In this document: positions 11,354-22,995 of the stretch, in pieces
Layout of the letters: each line of letters opens with the position of its first letter
Numbering within the stretch: the first letter of the stretch is position 1
Origin: Folioceros fuciformis
Taxonomy: Eukaryota > Anthocerotophyta > Anthocerotopsida > Anthocerotales
Assembly: GCA_049999805.1 (NCBI GenBank)
Contig: JBNGIO010001106.1
Span: 1-28,982 of the forward strand
Direction: 5' to 3'
DNA length: 28,982 nucleotides
Translations under genes and position numbers: made by a program
The notes under the pieces: model-generated
Database searches by the model: none
Seen by the model: the letters and a program-made list of their open reading frames with translations, nothing else
What the model was told of the DNA's origin: nothing

Positions 11354-14300
11354 CTACCTTCTGGATGATATTTGCCGGACATCTCTCCAGGCAGGCGAGC
11401 TTCTGAACCTTCCATGAGAACCGTGTGGCAGCATTCCAGGGTTGGGCGATTCTCTGGGAGTACTCGTGGGACGCGGGGAAGGGGTGGGCCAAGATGGAGA
11501 GGACGGAGTGAAGACATCACGGTCCGATCTTTGGTACACCTCTCTGGAGGGTTGAGGGGCACCAGGGCTCGTCAACCTCCCTCCACCGCGGGGAGAGTAG
11601 TTTGGGTCGGGTCTCTGGGGAGAACATATCTGCCATGCCTTGCCACTGATGAAGAAGTTCACTCCCGAAGGAGGGCTGTCCCAGGGTTGTACACTTCGGG
11701 GTGCAGAAGGAACGTAGCTGCTGCTGCTGCTGCTGCCTCCTTGACTTGCGGCCGCTGCCACAAGAGCTGCTGCCTGGTAAGACATGGGATCTGGGCCATA
11801 GTCCATCACGGGTGCTAGCGTCTGCAGAGGCGTTTGCATTTGCCTGCTGCTGTAAGGCTCACTCAGCCTGAAGGCATCCTGCGTCTGTTGCTGCCTGCTG
11901 CTGTATGCCTCACTTTGCCTCAGAAGGGCATCATGAGTGCGATGCTGCCAGCTGCTGGAAGGGTCACTTTGCCTGAGGGAATCCTGCGCATGCGGTTGCC
12001 TGCTGCTGCTGTAGGTGCTGTAAGCTGGGTGGGTTTGGCGGTAGGAGGGAGGATTAAGATTATTGTGCCTATAGGAAGCCATCACTTCCGGCGTAGAGGG
12101 AGCACCGAGCTGGAAGTGAGGGGGCACGGAGGGATTCTTGGCATGGCCTCCATACCTAATGCTGGCGGCTGCAGCTGCGGCAGGGGACCTCTGCTCCGGG
12201 GAGTTAAGCTGGAACTTTGGAGGGATGCTGTGGAAGCGATCCGGAGAACTGGCAGGCAGGTGCAGAGGAGAGTCACTGAGCTGCCGGTCCAGTAGCCTAG
12301 CGTTGGTGCTGCCGGGAGTGCCGGGGGTGCCAGGGGTTCTACCATATCGGATGGGCGACACCCCATTCCCCACAGATGGACTGTGCGGCGAACCCGCAGG
12401 CTGGTGGTGATAGATGGGGGACTTCCTCAACCTCCTTCCCGGAGAATGAGACTGCCTAGGAGAAGCCCTGTTGTGCAAGCCTCCTGGAGACCTCCTGGAC
12501 GAAGGACTGAAGGGAAAGGGAAAGGGGAATGGAGAAGATGGGTCTGGGCTATGCATTCCTCCTCTTGGGCTGTCCGCCTTCCTGATGTCCTTGGAGGATC
12601 TGCCCGACCTGCCCCTGTCTCTATCCAGATGCACAGCAGCCACGCCTTCCACAATGCTGGGCAGTTCCAGCTTCCAGGTGTTCCTGAAGCAGTAAGCCGG
12701 AGGGATCCTGTACTGGGCCCTGGCAACTTTGGCTGCCATCTCGTCGCGCAGTAGCTCCTCCTCCGTTCGATAAGCTGTTAGCTCATTGTAGCGTCCCAGC
12801 CCCAGACTCAAACCCAAGTGGTGCCCGGAAGAGGAAAAGCTGGACCGGGCGCTGTCTGGGAAGCTATACCTGCTCAAGCTATCTTGCCTCCGCAGGTCCC
12901 CGCTGTGGGTGACGCTGCTGCTGCCTTTTTTCATCTCCTGCGAGTAGTCCGAGTCCCACCCCGAGTCCTGCGGGTTGATCTTGCTCGACCTGTTAGTGCA
13001 GCCCATGACTATAAGGCCATGTGACTTGGTGCAGCGCAGAGAGCCACAGATGGCAGGCCTGTTCCCCTTGGCAGACTTCTTGGACTCCCCCTGCAGATGC
13101 CTCTTGGCAGCTGCCGCCTTTAAGCAGCAGCACTTGCAGGCCGGGTACGAAGGCCCCCATGCCAGATTGGGGTCTGCAGCAAGGGGCAAAATCAGCATCA
13201 GCAGAGAGTCCACTTCATGGGTCAGAGGTACAAACAGGCTGGAGTGAGCTCAGTCCAAGGAACAGGAGCAGGAGGGATGTTGACTGCAGCAGGACAGTCC
13301 AGTTTATGATTTGAGAGATGCAAGCTAGCTGGGTCCAGGAAGAGGTGCAGGAGGCCTGGAGGTGTGCAGCAGTACAGTCCGGTTCAGAGTCCAGAAATTT
13401 GTACAAGCGTAGTTAGGCAAAGTCCAGGGAGACGGGCAGGTCAAGGAGAATACATACCAGAATCAGTAACACTGTCGGGAAGCAGGCGAGGAAGGGGCAC
13501 CAGGTAGTAGACGCGCCCACTCTCCAGCTCGGCGTCCAAGGGAACAATGCGACCTCTGTCCGACCGGGGAAGCTGGAAGTCGATGGAACCGTCTTCGCTC
13601 CCGACGTCGCTTTCCAGGTCCGACTGCCCGTCTCCTCCTCGTCCTCCTCCCCGGGGGATGCGCAAAGGGGACATGCCCCCACCATAGCGCCCGCTTCCGA
13701 ATCTCGGACTGGGGCTGCTCCTGGTACTGCTGGGCTTGGGGGACGAAAACCTGCCGAGGGTGAACAGCCGCTGCATCGGGGAGGCCAGTATACCGCCCAG
13801 CACGTCCCGATTTTCCGACTTGGAGCGGCCCAGGATACGGCGAATGATGGGCGACCCCAACGCGGACATGAAGGAAGAGGCCTTGCCGCCGCCGCCGCCG
13901 CCGCTGCTGCTCCGACTCCAGTGCTGCTGCTGCTGCCGGGAAGAGTCACGGAAGGAGGAGCTGAAGCTGCGCCGCGCGGGCGAGGCTGTGAAGGAGTTGG
14001 TGTCCGATCTGTCGTCGGAAGTGCAGGAGTCGGTGTCGAAGGAGCCGTCGTCCACGTCCAAGCCGGAGGACAGCTTCAAGTTGTTTAGCCGGGACTGGTG
14101 GAAAACAAAGTCCTTGGGATTTCCCTCACGCACCAGATGGTGAGGGTGGGATGTGTGCGCCAGGAGGTCTCCTGCAGTCATGCTCCATAGCTCCGGGAAG
14201 CGTAGGAGCTGCCCGTCCGCAGTGAGTACCTTGAGAGTAGTACCTGTGGTGTTCCCCCCGCTTCCCGGGTCGACCACCCCCGATCCCCCCAGGCAGCTCC

Positions 14301-14361
14301 CCGGCCACAGCCCCCGGGCCAGCACAGAGCGTGCCCCTCCACCTCCTTTCCTAAATTTCAT
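11354..14361 (-). CDS. Large PADRE (DUF4228) domain protein with Ser/Pro-rich extension
   Basis: Two exons, 14361-13458 and 13173-11354, are joined across a 284-base intron (donor CTG|GTATGT, acceptor CTGCAG|ACC). Both edges are in phase 1, giving 907 residues. The first exon has the PADRE pattern: TTLKVLTADGQLLRFPEL at about 41-58 and, after a Ser/Gly-rich insert of about 190 residues, the closing LDAELESGRVYYLVPLPRLL at about 274-293. PADRE proteins are plant-specific, often respond to pathogens or stress, and have no known enzymatic activity. The second exon starts with a Cys cluster (CKCCC), then a segment with RTEEELLRDEMAAKVARAQY and about 450 residues of disordered Ser/Pro/Gln/Ala sequence. 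Typical family members have roughly 150-250 residues, so this one is unusually long. No Met lies upstream in frame close by, and ATG at 14361 is the most likely start. A possible donor (AAG|GTAGAG) just before the stop leaves room for a further 3' exon. The domain call is from memory of the family pattern. Confidence 0.75.
11834..12010 (-). repeat. Repeated Gln/Ser-rich module in the PADRE protein
   Basis: Three to four diverged copies of a unit of about 16-18 residues lie in tandem within the second exon, with landmarks QDSLRQSDPSSS, HDALLRQSEAYSS and QDAFRLSEPYSS. At the DNA level the copies share CTGCTG- and TCACT-containing blocks on the plus strand. Confidence 0.8.
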
Positions 14362-15935
14362 CCTCTCCCCTTACGGCGCTGAAGCCGGAGCCCCCTGCCC
14401 CTGCCCTTGCCACTTTCACCTCGAGCTCCTCACCATCTCCCAGGCTACGGCCGTCCTGTCCTGTCCTATCCTAACCTCCGCCTCCTCCTCCTCCTCCACC
14501 CCCTCCAATCCTTCCCTTCCCCACTCTTCCACATGCACTGCTCCCTGCTGTGGAGCCTCCCCTTGCTCCTCTTGCCTTCACTAGCTGTGCGCGAGTCTTT
14601 CACAATGCGTGGCCCTCCCTCCCTTGCCCGGGTCTGCTTGTCTTGCTGGGCAAGGGCAGTAGCACAATGACTAGCCCCCTCTACGCACGTCTCGTGCAGA
14701 TCTCCTCCTGCATCAGCGCAGAAGGCCTGGTCCCACAGAGGGGGAGGGAGAGGAGGCGGCGGATCCCGGAGCCTCCCTCGTCGCCGGTGCTGCCCTCCTT
14801 GTCCGTCATGGATCACGCACAAGGTCAAAAACTAACAAGAAGGAAGCAGCCGGGAAGACGCTGAGCAGAGGGTGGGTGGCGGCGGGAACAAAGAGGCGGG
14901 CCAGCACTGAAAGGAGAGGGACTCAGGAGAGGAGGAGCAGCATCGGGAACCGGGCCGGTAGAGGCAAGGAAAGGAAGAGCTTGCCAGGGCAGCAGCGAGG
15001 GAGGGAAGAAAGCAAGGCAAGGATGGAAGGCGGGCAGGCGGGCAGTCTATGGAAAAGCGAACGGAATGGACTGGAATGGAATGGATGGGAAGGAAGTTGA
15101 ACGTGTGGAGAGACGTTTGGTGGAGTCGAGGTGGAGGGTCTGAGTGAGTGGGCGAGGAGGAGGAAGTTGGGGACGCGAATCCAAAGGCGTGCCTCCTCCA
15201 CAAGTACATTCATTCATACATCCACGGCGCATTGACTTTGGCAACCTGGGAGGCAGGCAGCGGCCACTGTGGAGCTTCCACAGGGGTCCACACACTGGGA
15301 CTCGGGCAGCCCAGCCTCGCAGCCGGATTGTCATCAATTTAACTTGAACATAAACACCTGCAAAATTAGATGATTAAAAACATAGGAGGAAAATCGACGG
15401 AGAGGGCCGGGCCCGGCGGTGACCCCCTGGGGTCTGGATATTATAATAAGCGGCAGCGGCCCGACCCGGCCGAAGGGAATGGCGGGAGGTGATTTATGAG
15501 CATTGAATGCGGGCAGCGGTGGGCCCCGCGTAGCCCATCCGCGCCAGCCCTAATCATGCTTCATGCGCCGGGCCGCCCTAATCATACCCTAAATTTGGAC
15601 CCCCGCATGCACCACGCTGAGCGCAATCATGGCTTGCGGGCTGCCGTCACGCCTCATTTTGTCAACCTTTTTATTTACCCGCGCTTTTGGTTTCTTTCCA
15701 TTGGGGCGGGACCCTCGGCCTCCGTTTCACATGCGGCGGATCCGGGCCATCATCACCGCGCTCTGTCAAGAGCAGTCTGCTCTCGTCCCCCGCGCAGTCT
15801 CACTCGCACTTGGGCTCGGGCTCGAGGAGCCCTAACCCTAATGGCTTTTGGGAGCAAAGCTTGCGAAAACCTCGACTTTTGTGGCTCTTGTCTTGAGTCT
15901 GAGAGGGTGCTTCAAAAGTAATCTCATCAGCTAGC

Positions 15936-15983
15936 TTGCTTGCTTGCCTGCCTGCTTGCCTGCCTGCCTGCCTGCCTGCCTGC
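15936..15983. repeat. TTGC/TGCC tetranucleotide microsatellite
   Basis: About eleven four-base units, TTGC on the left passing into TGCC on the right, form an uninterrupted tract. Confidence 0.9.
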
Positions 15984-16971
15984 GCTGATTCCGGCACTTG
16001 TCTCTTTCCTGACACCATCCACCACCTGCACGCAAGCACGCCGGCACTTGCTGCAGCGCCATCCGATAGCACATGGCCTTGGCCCCTTCCCCTCTGTTTG
16101 CGAAATTAGATCTGCCTTGATCTCGCTGCTCCTGCAGCTCCCGTTGTTGCTGTTGTACTGTTGCCTTGTCCGGCTCCGCTTGTGGCCCAGACACCGCCAG
16201 CGCCATTGTGTGTCAGACTATCCCTTGTCATGAACTCTCCTCTACCCAACTGGGGCTTCTTCTCCGGCCGCGTCGAGATGTGCTAAAAGGCCAGCCAGCC
16301 TAGCGTCACCGGTGCTTGCCTGGCTCCTCCTCTCTGCCGCCTCCTTCTTCTTCCTGTCTTGTCCTCTTTCTTCTAGACATACCCTTCTTCGTCACCGGCA
16401 GCAGCTCGCTACTGGGCCCCCCCCCCGCGTCCAGATGCTTCCATCCACACGCTCTTCCAAAATGCCTCAACCACCAGCTTCGTCACCAATGACCACTCTC
16501 CCATTACGTCTCCATCCGATCTGGACTCCGGATCCGGGGCTGCTGCGCTTGCTTGCTTTTGCTGCTTTGCTCCCGCCCAGCAGCAATGTTCTCGCTGTTA
16601 CAGTGCTGGACTTTTCTCCCTTTACCTCTACTTTCATCATAAACATTTCAACTCATTCTTGCCCCAGGTTGAGAGATTCACCAAGGCTTCGACTTCGCTT
16701 CAACTGTTTTTATGCCATTTGCGATGCCCACCTGCCCCTTACTTGCCCCCCTTTTCGGAGAAGCAGCCCCTCTCATTGACAAACCAGTACACGACACTCC
16801 TCATGCTTCTCTTTGTCTTGTCTTTTTCTCCCTGAAGAAAGTGAGAACAAAAGCGGCAGCTGGCGGCCAGTCAGCTAATAAGCAGCAGTTGCCGCTTGTC
16901 ACTCACGTACATCCATCGCCTTGGCAACTTGGCGGTGCAGTTGGCCTTGTGGGAAAGGGAAGATTCCTGGT

Positions 16972-17007
16972 CAGTCCCAGTCCCAGTCCCAGTCCCAGTC
17001 CCAGGCC
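16972..17007. repeat. CAGTCC hexamer repeat
   Basis: Five perfect CAGTCC units are followed by a degenerate one. The Pro-Ser or Ser-Gln alternation in open frames across it is an artefact of the repeat. Confidence 0.9.
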
Positions 17008-19349
17008 AGTCCAGTCCACTCATGCGCACGCTACAGAGTCTGCTGGCAAGTTGTTAAATATTACTGTGGAGATCCACCACGAACACAAACCGTTACTCTT
17101 CCACGTCCCGTGCTGTGCCTATTCTCGGCCCTTTTGCCCCGCCCGTTGGACATTACGGACCACCGCCATGATGTACACACATACCTTACCGTGTGTGCTT
17201 CATCCGAAAATCCTGAAACCCCTCTGTCACCAGGATGGCAGTCACCTTACCCTAACGCGCGCTGTCTCTTCGTACCATCTCCGTCTTTTCGTCTCCCTTG
17301 AAACAGACTCCCCCACACTGCACTCCTAAAGTTCGAACCTAACCTGTCCTTCATGGGCCTGTCTTGGGGTCCATGGGAGCGGATCTTCCCATCCATTTTC
17401 CATAATAAAATGGATGCACGTTGTCTCTTAGTGGCCTGACGCGTACCAGGCTCCTTCTGCATCTACTTTAAGAATCGGCGTAACATGTGTATGTACGTAT
17501 GTACCCGTACGTGGTTTTAAAAAAAGCAACCAAGTTTGTCAAAATAGACTAAACGCATGCAAGGACCAACCAACAGACTCGACCTGGAGCAAACTGTACG
17601 TTACATAAGACATAAATGTGGTACAGTAGTACTGGACACAAGCAAGACAAAGTACACACTTAAGACACAGAAATCTTTGACAGACTTTGCACATCTGCTG
17701 AGGCCTCATGCGCACCACTCACTTGTGAGAATCAGGTTGCCATGGTCTTCGAGAACTACGATATGGTCCCTGTCTTGTGTGAAGCAAGAGCTCAGCAAGA
17801 GCTCAGCAATTTGGGTTCTTGGATAGCTGCCTGGAGCACATGTAACGTTTACAAGGAAAGACCTGACGTACTGCTTGGTGAGCATCTTGTGTGATTCCTT
17901 TCCACTAGATTAACCACTTCACGACAGGTCGACTCCAGGCTCCGCAGCGGAGCTAGGAGACACTGCTGGCATGTCCATGGTGAGACTGAGACTTGCGCCT
18001 GTGCCTGTCCAACTAAAGGTCGATGCAGGACATAGTTATCGGTCCTTTACAACCACACTCATTCCATGCCCTTCCCTGGACCATCATTTAACGTCCATCT
18101 AAATCCCTGCAAAGCAGCGCGCTCGTCATGCACTTGCCAACTTCAAGAACAACAATGCTGCCTAGCGCTGACAGTCTTCAACCTCGGCAGTCGCTGTGGA
18201 CGCTGGTGTCGTCCTGATCCAGCCACTTCTTCCTCGCCGATTCTTCTTCCAACCCTGAAATCCACTTCCGGCAAAGGTGCATCGGAACCGGATCAGTCAA
18301 ATCATATCCATTTCACGAGAACAAACACCGTCGGTTGCAAGTCACTGAATGAATGAAGAAGATCAATCCCTGAGGTGGATCTCTCTGTGGAGCCATGGGA
18401 ATCATCCGGCACGTGATGGCGACCTCCAAACCATCACAAAAGACAAAATAGTCACGGAGTCCGCCTCCAAAGTATCACCGGATAGTATTACAGAAACAGG
18501 CTCCCGCGACTGCGTGAAGGAGGTGATCCGGGAGGTCAGAACTCATGTACAGATTCCAGGCTATGCAACAACTTGCGGTTGTTCAGTCGCCATTGCTTCC
18601 AACGTCCACCTAAGCTTCCACACCTGCCGTGCAATAGCGCACTCCAGCAGACCGCAACGGGGAGAAAAATTCCGGATTGTTAAGTTAGTTAACTACCTAC
18701 ACGGACACGTGTATGTTCCTACATACGTACAGAGACTCTCGATTTCCATGTTGAGCACCCTCCTCCTTCCCACCCACTTGCAAACGGAGGTCTGAACGAA
18801 GGTAAACTGGCTACAAGTCTTGGGTTCGGTGGACGACGCATGTACATATATTGTGAGCATGTGCAGATGCTTCCTTGAAAATTGTGGTAGATGCTTTCTG
18901 CCTTGTTTCCTCTTGAGTACCAAAGACTCATATAATTATTCATCTAATCTGTCAAGCAAGTAATTAGCATCACCAATAGGAAACACATCACTCTCATCGT
19001 TGTAAGAGGACAACATGTTCAAATCTTTTCTAGAGATCCCCCTACGCAAAAGGCTGAAGGATGGTAGCTTGGATCTCTTCATCATATTCATGTAAAACTT
19101 ATGCACAATAGGAAAGAGGGAAGTTTGGCTCTTGTCTTCACACTCGTGGTGTGAAATACTTTTTTCATGTCTACACCATGTAGGACGACAGCTTTCAAAT
19201 CTCAGTTTCGGTCGATGTGTTTGTGTGAAATGAGCTTTACATGTTGCAAAAGAGGAAGGATATTAAGAACTTGGATCTTTGTTCAGATCACTTGCATGAA
19301 ATGTCTTTAAGACACATGGTATGACCTAAATGTCTAACCTTTTGTGGCT

Positions 19350-19513
19350 GGTGGTATGAAAGGCCCCTTTCTGATGTCCCCCATTTATGGCTATTGTAGG
19401 AAGGTGGTATGAAAGGCCCCTTCTTTCTGATGTCCCCCATTTATGGCTATTGTAGGAAGGTGGTATGAAAGGCCCCTTTCTAATGTCCTCCATTTATGGC
19501 TATTGTAGGAAGG
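19350..19513. repeat. 53-56-bp tandem repeat, three copies
   Basis: Copies start at 19350, 19403 and 19459. All share GGTGGTATGAAAGGCCCC, a CATTTATGGCTATTGTAGG block and near-identical linkers. The middle copy carries a three-base insertion (TTC), which explains the spacing of 53 then 56. Confidence 0.95.
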
Positions 19514-20230
19514 ACAGATGCTTGGTTTGCTAATTCGACTCATGACAAAGCTCAAAGCACAATTCACTGTGGAGGAGAGGAAATCTTAGATAGTCACATG
19601 CCTAGAATGTTCTTTCCTCTTTGTATGAAGGGAGAAAGGGTAGGATTTGGTACTTTCCAAACTTTGAATACAAGAGCGAGGCTCTTGAAGAAGACCCATA
19701 ATGTTCTTCCATCTTGAACACGAGCCAACTTGAAGAAGAACTTGAAGAAGGATGGCATTGCATGGAGGTAGCCTGGAAAATGGTTTAGTTGATGAGAAAG
19801 CGTTTTGCATTCTGACTCCAGATCTATCCAAGTTTGAAGCACGATTGTACGCAATGGCATGAACTCAAGGTGTAAATGGCCCATACATTTGTGTGCATAT
19901 TATCAATATTGACATGGGTATGAAAATGGAGCATTAATGCTGAGCCAAAGACCTTGACGTCAAGAACCTTAGGGCGCGGTGCTGTAACGTCGACTCTTCT
20001 TGGAGACGTGTGACTGACCTGTTCACCAAGAGGATAAAGCGAAAGGAGTAACGGGCGGAAAACACACAATTTGGGACTATGCCGAAAACCGGAGAAACGC
20101 AAAACCGTGAGGGGAGTGTTACCCGAGGTAAGGGTAGCCGGATGCCGGTAACTACTACCAAGTTTGAAAAATTAGTTAAGAGCGGAGCCAGTTGTGATGC
20201 TCACGAGCTCGCTCACGGGGTGAAGTCACC

Positions 20231-21718
20231 ATGTCAAGAACGGTGGTTCCGTCCAGACGTCATCCAATGGGGAAGGTTGCCAACAGAGCAGCAGCCGCAG
20301 CAGGGAGCGGGCAAACTCGCCGCTGCCGCGTTCTGCTGCTCCCGCCGCTCGTTCTCTTGCTGCTCGTGACTGGCATCGTCTCCTTCCGCAACGTCGGAAT
20401 TGGAATTCAGGGATATCGCGGTGATGCAATCGCGGGTGCAGGTGCAGGTGCAGGCGCGGGTGCAGGAGGGAACGAGGAGCAGGATCGCAACAATCCCTTG
20501 AACCTGCACACCGCCGTCTCCATCTTCATCTACGACCTTCCGCCTTCATTCAACAGGAATTGGCTGCGCGACGACCGCTGCAGAACGCATCTCTTCGCCG
20601 CGGAAGTGGCGCTGCACGACATACTGGAGGCCAGCCCCGTGCGCACCTTGGATCCTCGCCACGCCGACTTCTTCTTCCTCCCGGTCTATGTTTCATGCAA
20701 TTTCAGCACCACATCTGGATTCCCGTCTCTAGGCCGCGCTGCGCAGCAGCTACGCGCGGCTGTCAGCTTTGTGTCGCACCGGTATCCTTACTGGAAGCGC
20801 GGAGGAGGCAGGGACCACATCTTTGTTGCGACGCACGACTTCGGCGCCTGCTTCCATGCATCCGAGGCTGCGGCTGTGGAGTCCGGGATTCCGCAATTCT
20901 TGTCCAACTCCATTATTCTGCAGACCTTCGGACATCAAGGGCGGCATCCCTGCCAGGTTCCCTCCCGCTTCATTCAGATCCCGCCTTACGTGCACCTTGA
21001 CCCCCGGACACAGCAGCTGCCGCAGCCGAGCCCGACCAGGCATATCTGGGCCTTTTTCAGAGGGAAGATGGAGCTGCATCCTCGCAACACAACCGCGGGC
21101 GGAATCTACAGCAGGCAGTTCCTCTTTTCTAACCAATTAATCACCTTCTTGCGTGTAGGAGTGGAGATGTTGAAGCCGCAGCATCTCCTATCCTGCAGCT
21201 CACATGCTTCCAGGACTGTTTAAAGTTTGCTGCAAAGTTCTCACAAACGCGTTTGCTCTGCGCAAATCGGCTGCAGGGGAGTGCGCACTGCCTTGTGGCA
21301 GAAATTCGGCCATGATAGACGCTTCTTCATCAAACGCAAGAGGTCGGATGACTACCAATTGGAGATGCTCCGATCCATATTTTGCCTATGCCCGCTGGGA
21401 TGGGCCCCTTGGAGCCCTCGCATAGTGGAGGCTGTGATATTCGGTTGCGTGCCGGTCATCATCGCTGATGGTATTGCCTTACCTTTCTCACAGGTTATCG
21501 ACTGGCCGCGCATCTCCTTAAGGATACCAGAGACGGATGTCCACCATCTGGACAAGTTATTGGAGACTATCACCTCCACCAACTTGTCCGCAATTCAGCG
21601 CGAGTTATGGAAGCCCTCGAACAGGCGGGCTCTCTTGTACAACACTCCCTCCATCATAGGCGATGCCTCATGGCAAATCCTTGACCACCTCTCCACGCTC
21701 AAACCGTCCCAATCGTGA
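20231..21718 (+). CDS. Exostosin-family glycosyltransferase, FRA8/IRX7-type
   Basis: Golgi type II membrane glycosyltransferase of family GT47. FRA8/IRX7 members are needed for the reducing-end sequence of glucuronoxylan, so a role in cell-wall xylan is likely by homology. Exons 20231-21114 and 21277-21718 give 441 residues, close to Arabidopsis FRA8. Seen in order: a short basic N-terminus, one membrane segment at about 33-51, an Ala-Gly repeat at about 68-79, then the exostosin domain with IFIYDLPPSFNRNWL, FFLPVYVSCNFST, HDFGACFHA, FFRGKMELHP and, in exon 2, FCLCPLGWAPWSPRIVEA and FGCVPVIIADGIALPF. The intron is needed: read-through meets a stop at 21221-21223 after 330 residues, and the homologous sequence resumes in another frame. 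The only phase-compatible junction that restores the family sequence uses a GC donor (CAG|GCAGTT) with acceptor CTGCAG at 21276. The family is certain; the exact clade is probable. Confidence 0.92.
20432..20467 (+). repeat. GCAGGT hexamer repeat in the glycosyltransferase stem
   Basis: A run of GGTGCA/GGCGCG hexamers encodes an Ala-Gly alternation between the membrane anchor and the catalytic domain. It stays in frame and lies in the flexible stem, where length variation should be tolerated. Confidence 0.85.
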
Positions 21719-22995
21719 CCGATTGCATGCTTGTACATCCTTCTTGCAGACATGTACTTCACACGTCCCCGGGGCCCTTGGACTCGTCTAAATACCTGCT
21801 TCATAGGCAGCCCATAATAGTAGTGCACATTGATCATCGCACAGCATGTAGATGGACGGGATGGGGAGAGAGGTAGACTTTGCAAGGATTTGATACCTCT
21901 ATATAGATATTTGTAAAGTACACACTTATATTTTTTTAGTAAGAATTCATTTTTAATATAGTATTTTTAAAACTTATTTAAAATTAGTTTTTAATGTATT
22001 ATTGCTTATAATAGAGTTATTTTTTTATTTCTCATGACTTAACCCTGTTGCGTGAATTCAAAAATATTCTTGGCTCTCTATGTTCCAATGGAAGAAATCT
22101 TTTAAGAACCTTATCCAAGTTTTTTTTGTACTATGATAAATTCGATAGATGGGTTTCCGTTTTGTTAGAATATAGAGTATAAAGATTCCATTCTTGAGTT
22201 GCATGAAATTTGCATGACATGCACACTTAGTTCTTTGATTAAGTAGCATTTATGTAGGACATATGTGTGACTTCTTTACCCTTGCTATGGCCTTGTTTGT
22301 GAGGAGATTGTTTTTGTGCTTCAAAAGCAAGGGGGTTCAGGTCCTTGTTAGTGAGGAGATTGTTGTTGTGCTTCAAAAGGAAGGGGGTTCCGGTCCTTGT
22401 TTGTGAGGAGATTGTTGTTGTGCTTCGAAAGAAGAGGGTTCCGGTCCTAAGAACATACGTGATCATTTCAATGAGTGCTTCATCTCCACATTCGGTTTGA
22501 GCATGTTAGGAATACAAACTGCTTTCTTTCAAAGACGCCTAGATCTCCAAAGCTGTGGCAACTAGAAGGGTGATCGCTAGGCACATTTAGTAGTCAGATC
22601 TTTGCACTCGGGTCTGCTCAGATCTTTGCTCTCGGATCTGCACTTGCTTCCCCTCTAGGACGAGTAAAAGAGGACGAGAGTCTTGAAAATTTAGAGGACA
22701 TTAAGGAAGGACATACCGAGTGATGAAGTGCCACGTTCTGGAACAAATGGGGGGCTAGAGTCAGGCAGTGACCAGTGCAATGTTCTGTAAGAACGGGGGC
22801 AGGAGTCAGCCAGCGAAGGTGTGCGAGCTGCACATAGTATGCACCGAGATACGTGCTTGCCATGTATGTTCAATAGATACCGACTTGCTCGTTGTCACGC
22901 ATGCGAGGCCTCGTGACGCGGCAGCCGATGCGCTCGGGAACGTGACATAGCGCTGTTCAAACTGGAAACCTCCTAGCCTTCACAACTACTCCGCA
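21719..22995. other. Intergenic spacer, partly very AT-rich
   Basis: This spacer begins with the 3' untranslated region of the glycosyltransferase gene. A very AT-rich part lies at about 21900-22250, then a 52-bp tandem repeat at 22291-22447, then GC-richer sequence that may be the promoter of the next gene. No protein-like frame was recognised on either strand. Confidence 0.55.
22291..22447. repeat. 52-bp tandem repeat, three copies
   Basis: Copies start at 22291, 22343 and 22395, exactly 52 bases apart. All contain GTGAGGAGATTGTT, GTTGTGCTTC (GTTTTTGTGCTTC in copy 1) and GGTTC near the end. Copies 2 and 3 are closer to each other than to copy 1. Confidence 0.95.

Larger units (their letters stand above)
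14362..20230. other. Long gene-free region between divergent genes
   Basis: No convincing gene was found in 5.9 kb. The left part (to about 15400) should hold the 5' untranslated region and promoter of the minus-strand PADRE gene; it is pyrimidine-rich on the plus strand, with a CCT run near 14480-14500. ACCCTA-type boxes occur around 15540-15600 and 15830. Short tandem repeats lie at 15936-15983, 16972-17007 and 19350-19513. Open frames at 17557-17826, 18066-18356 and 18349-18795 (plus strand) have fairly normal amino-acid composition but no family I recognise. The last kilobase should carry the promoter of the glycosyltransferase gene. Confidence 0.5.

Noticed and set aside
11834-12754. Plus-strand open frames opposite the PADRE gene.
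   Set aside because: They mirror the CTG/CAG-rich coding sequence of the minus-strand exon and show no domain or independent signal.
15931-16206. Open frames with Ala-Cys-Leu or Gln-Ala-Gly repeats on the two strands.
   Set aside because: These are created by the TTGC/TGCC tetranucleotide microsatellite at 15936-15983.
21115-21223. A 330-residue exostosin protein ending at 21223 as the true product.
   Set aside because: Residues after 295 do not resemble the family, whereas the family sequence resumes at 21277 in another frame. The region is better read as an intron.
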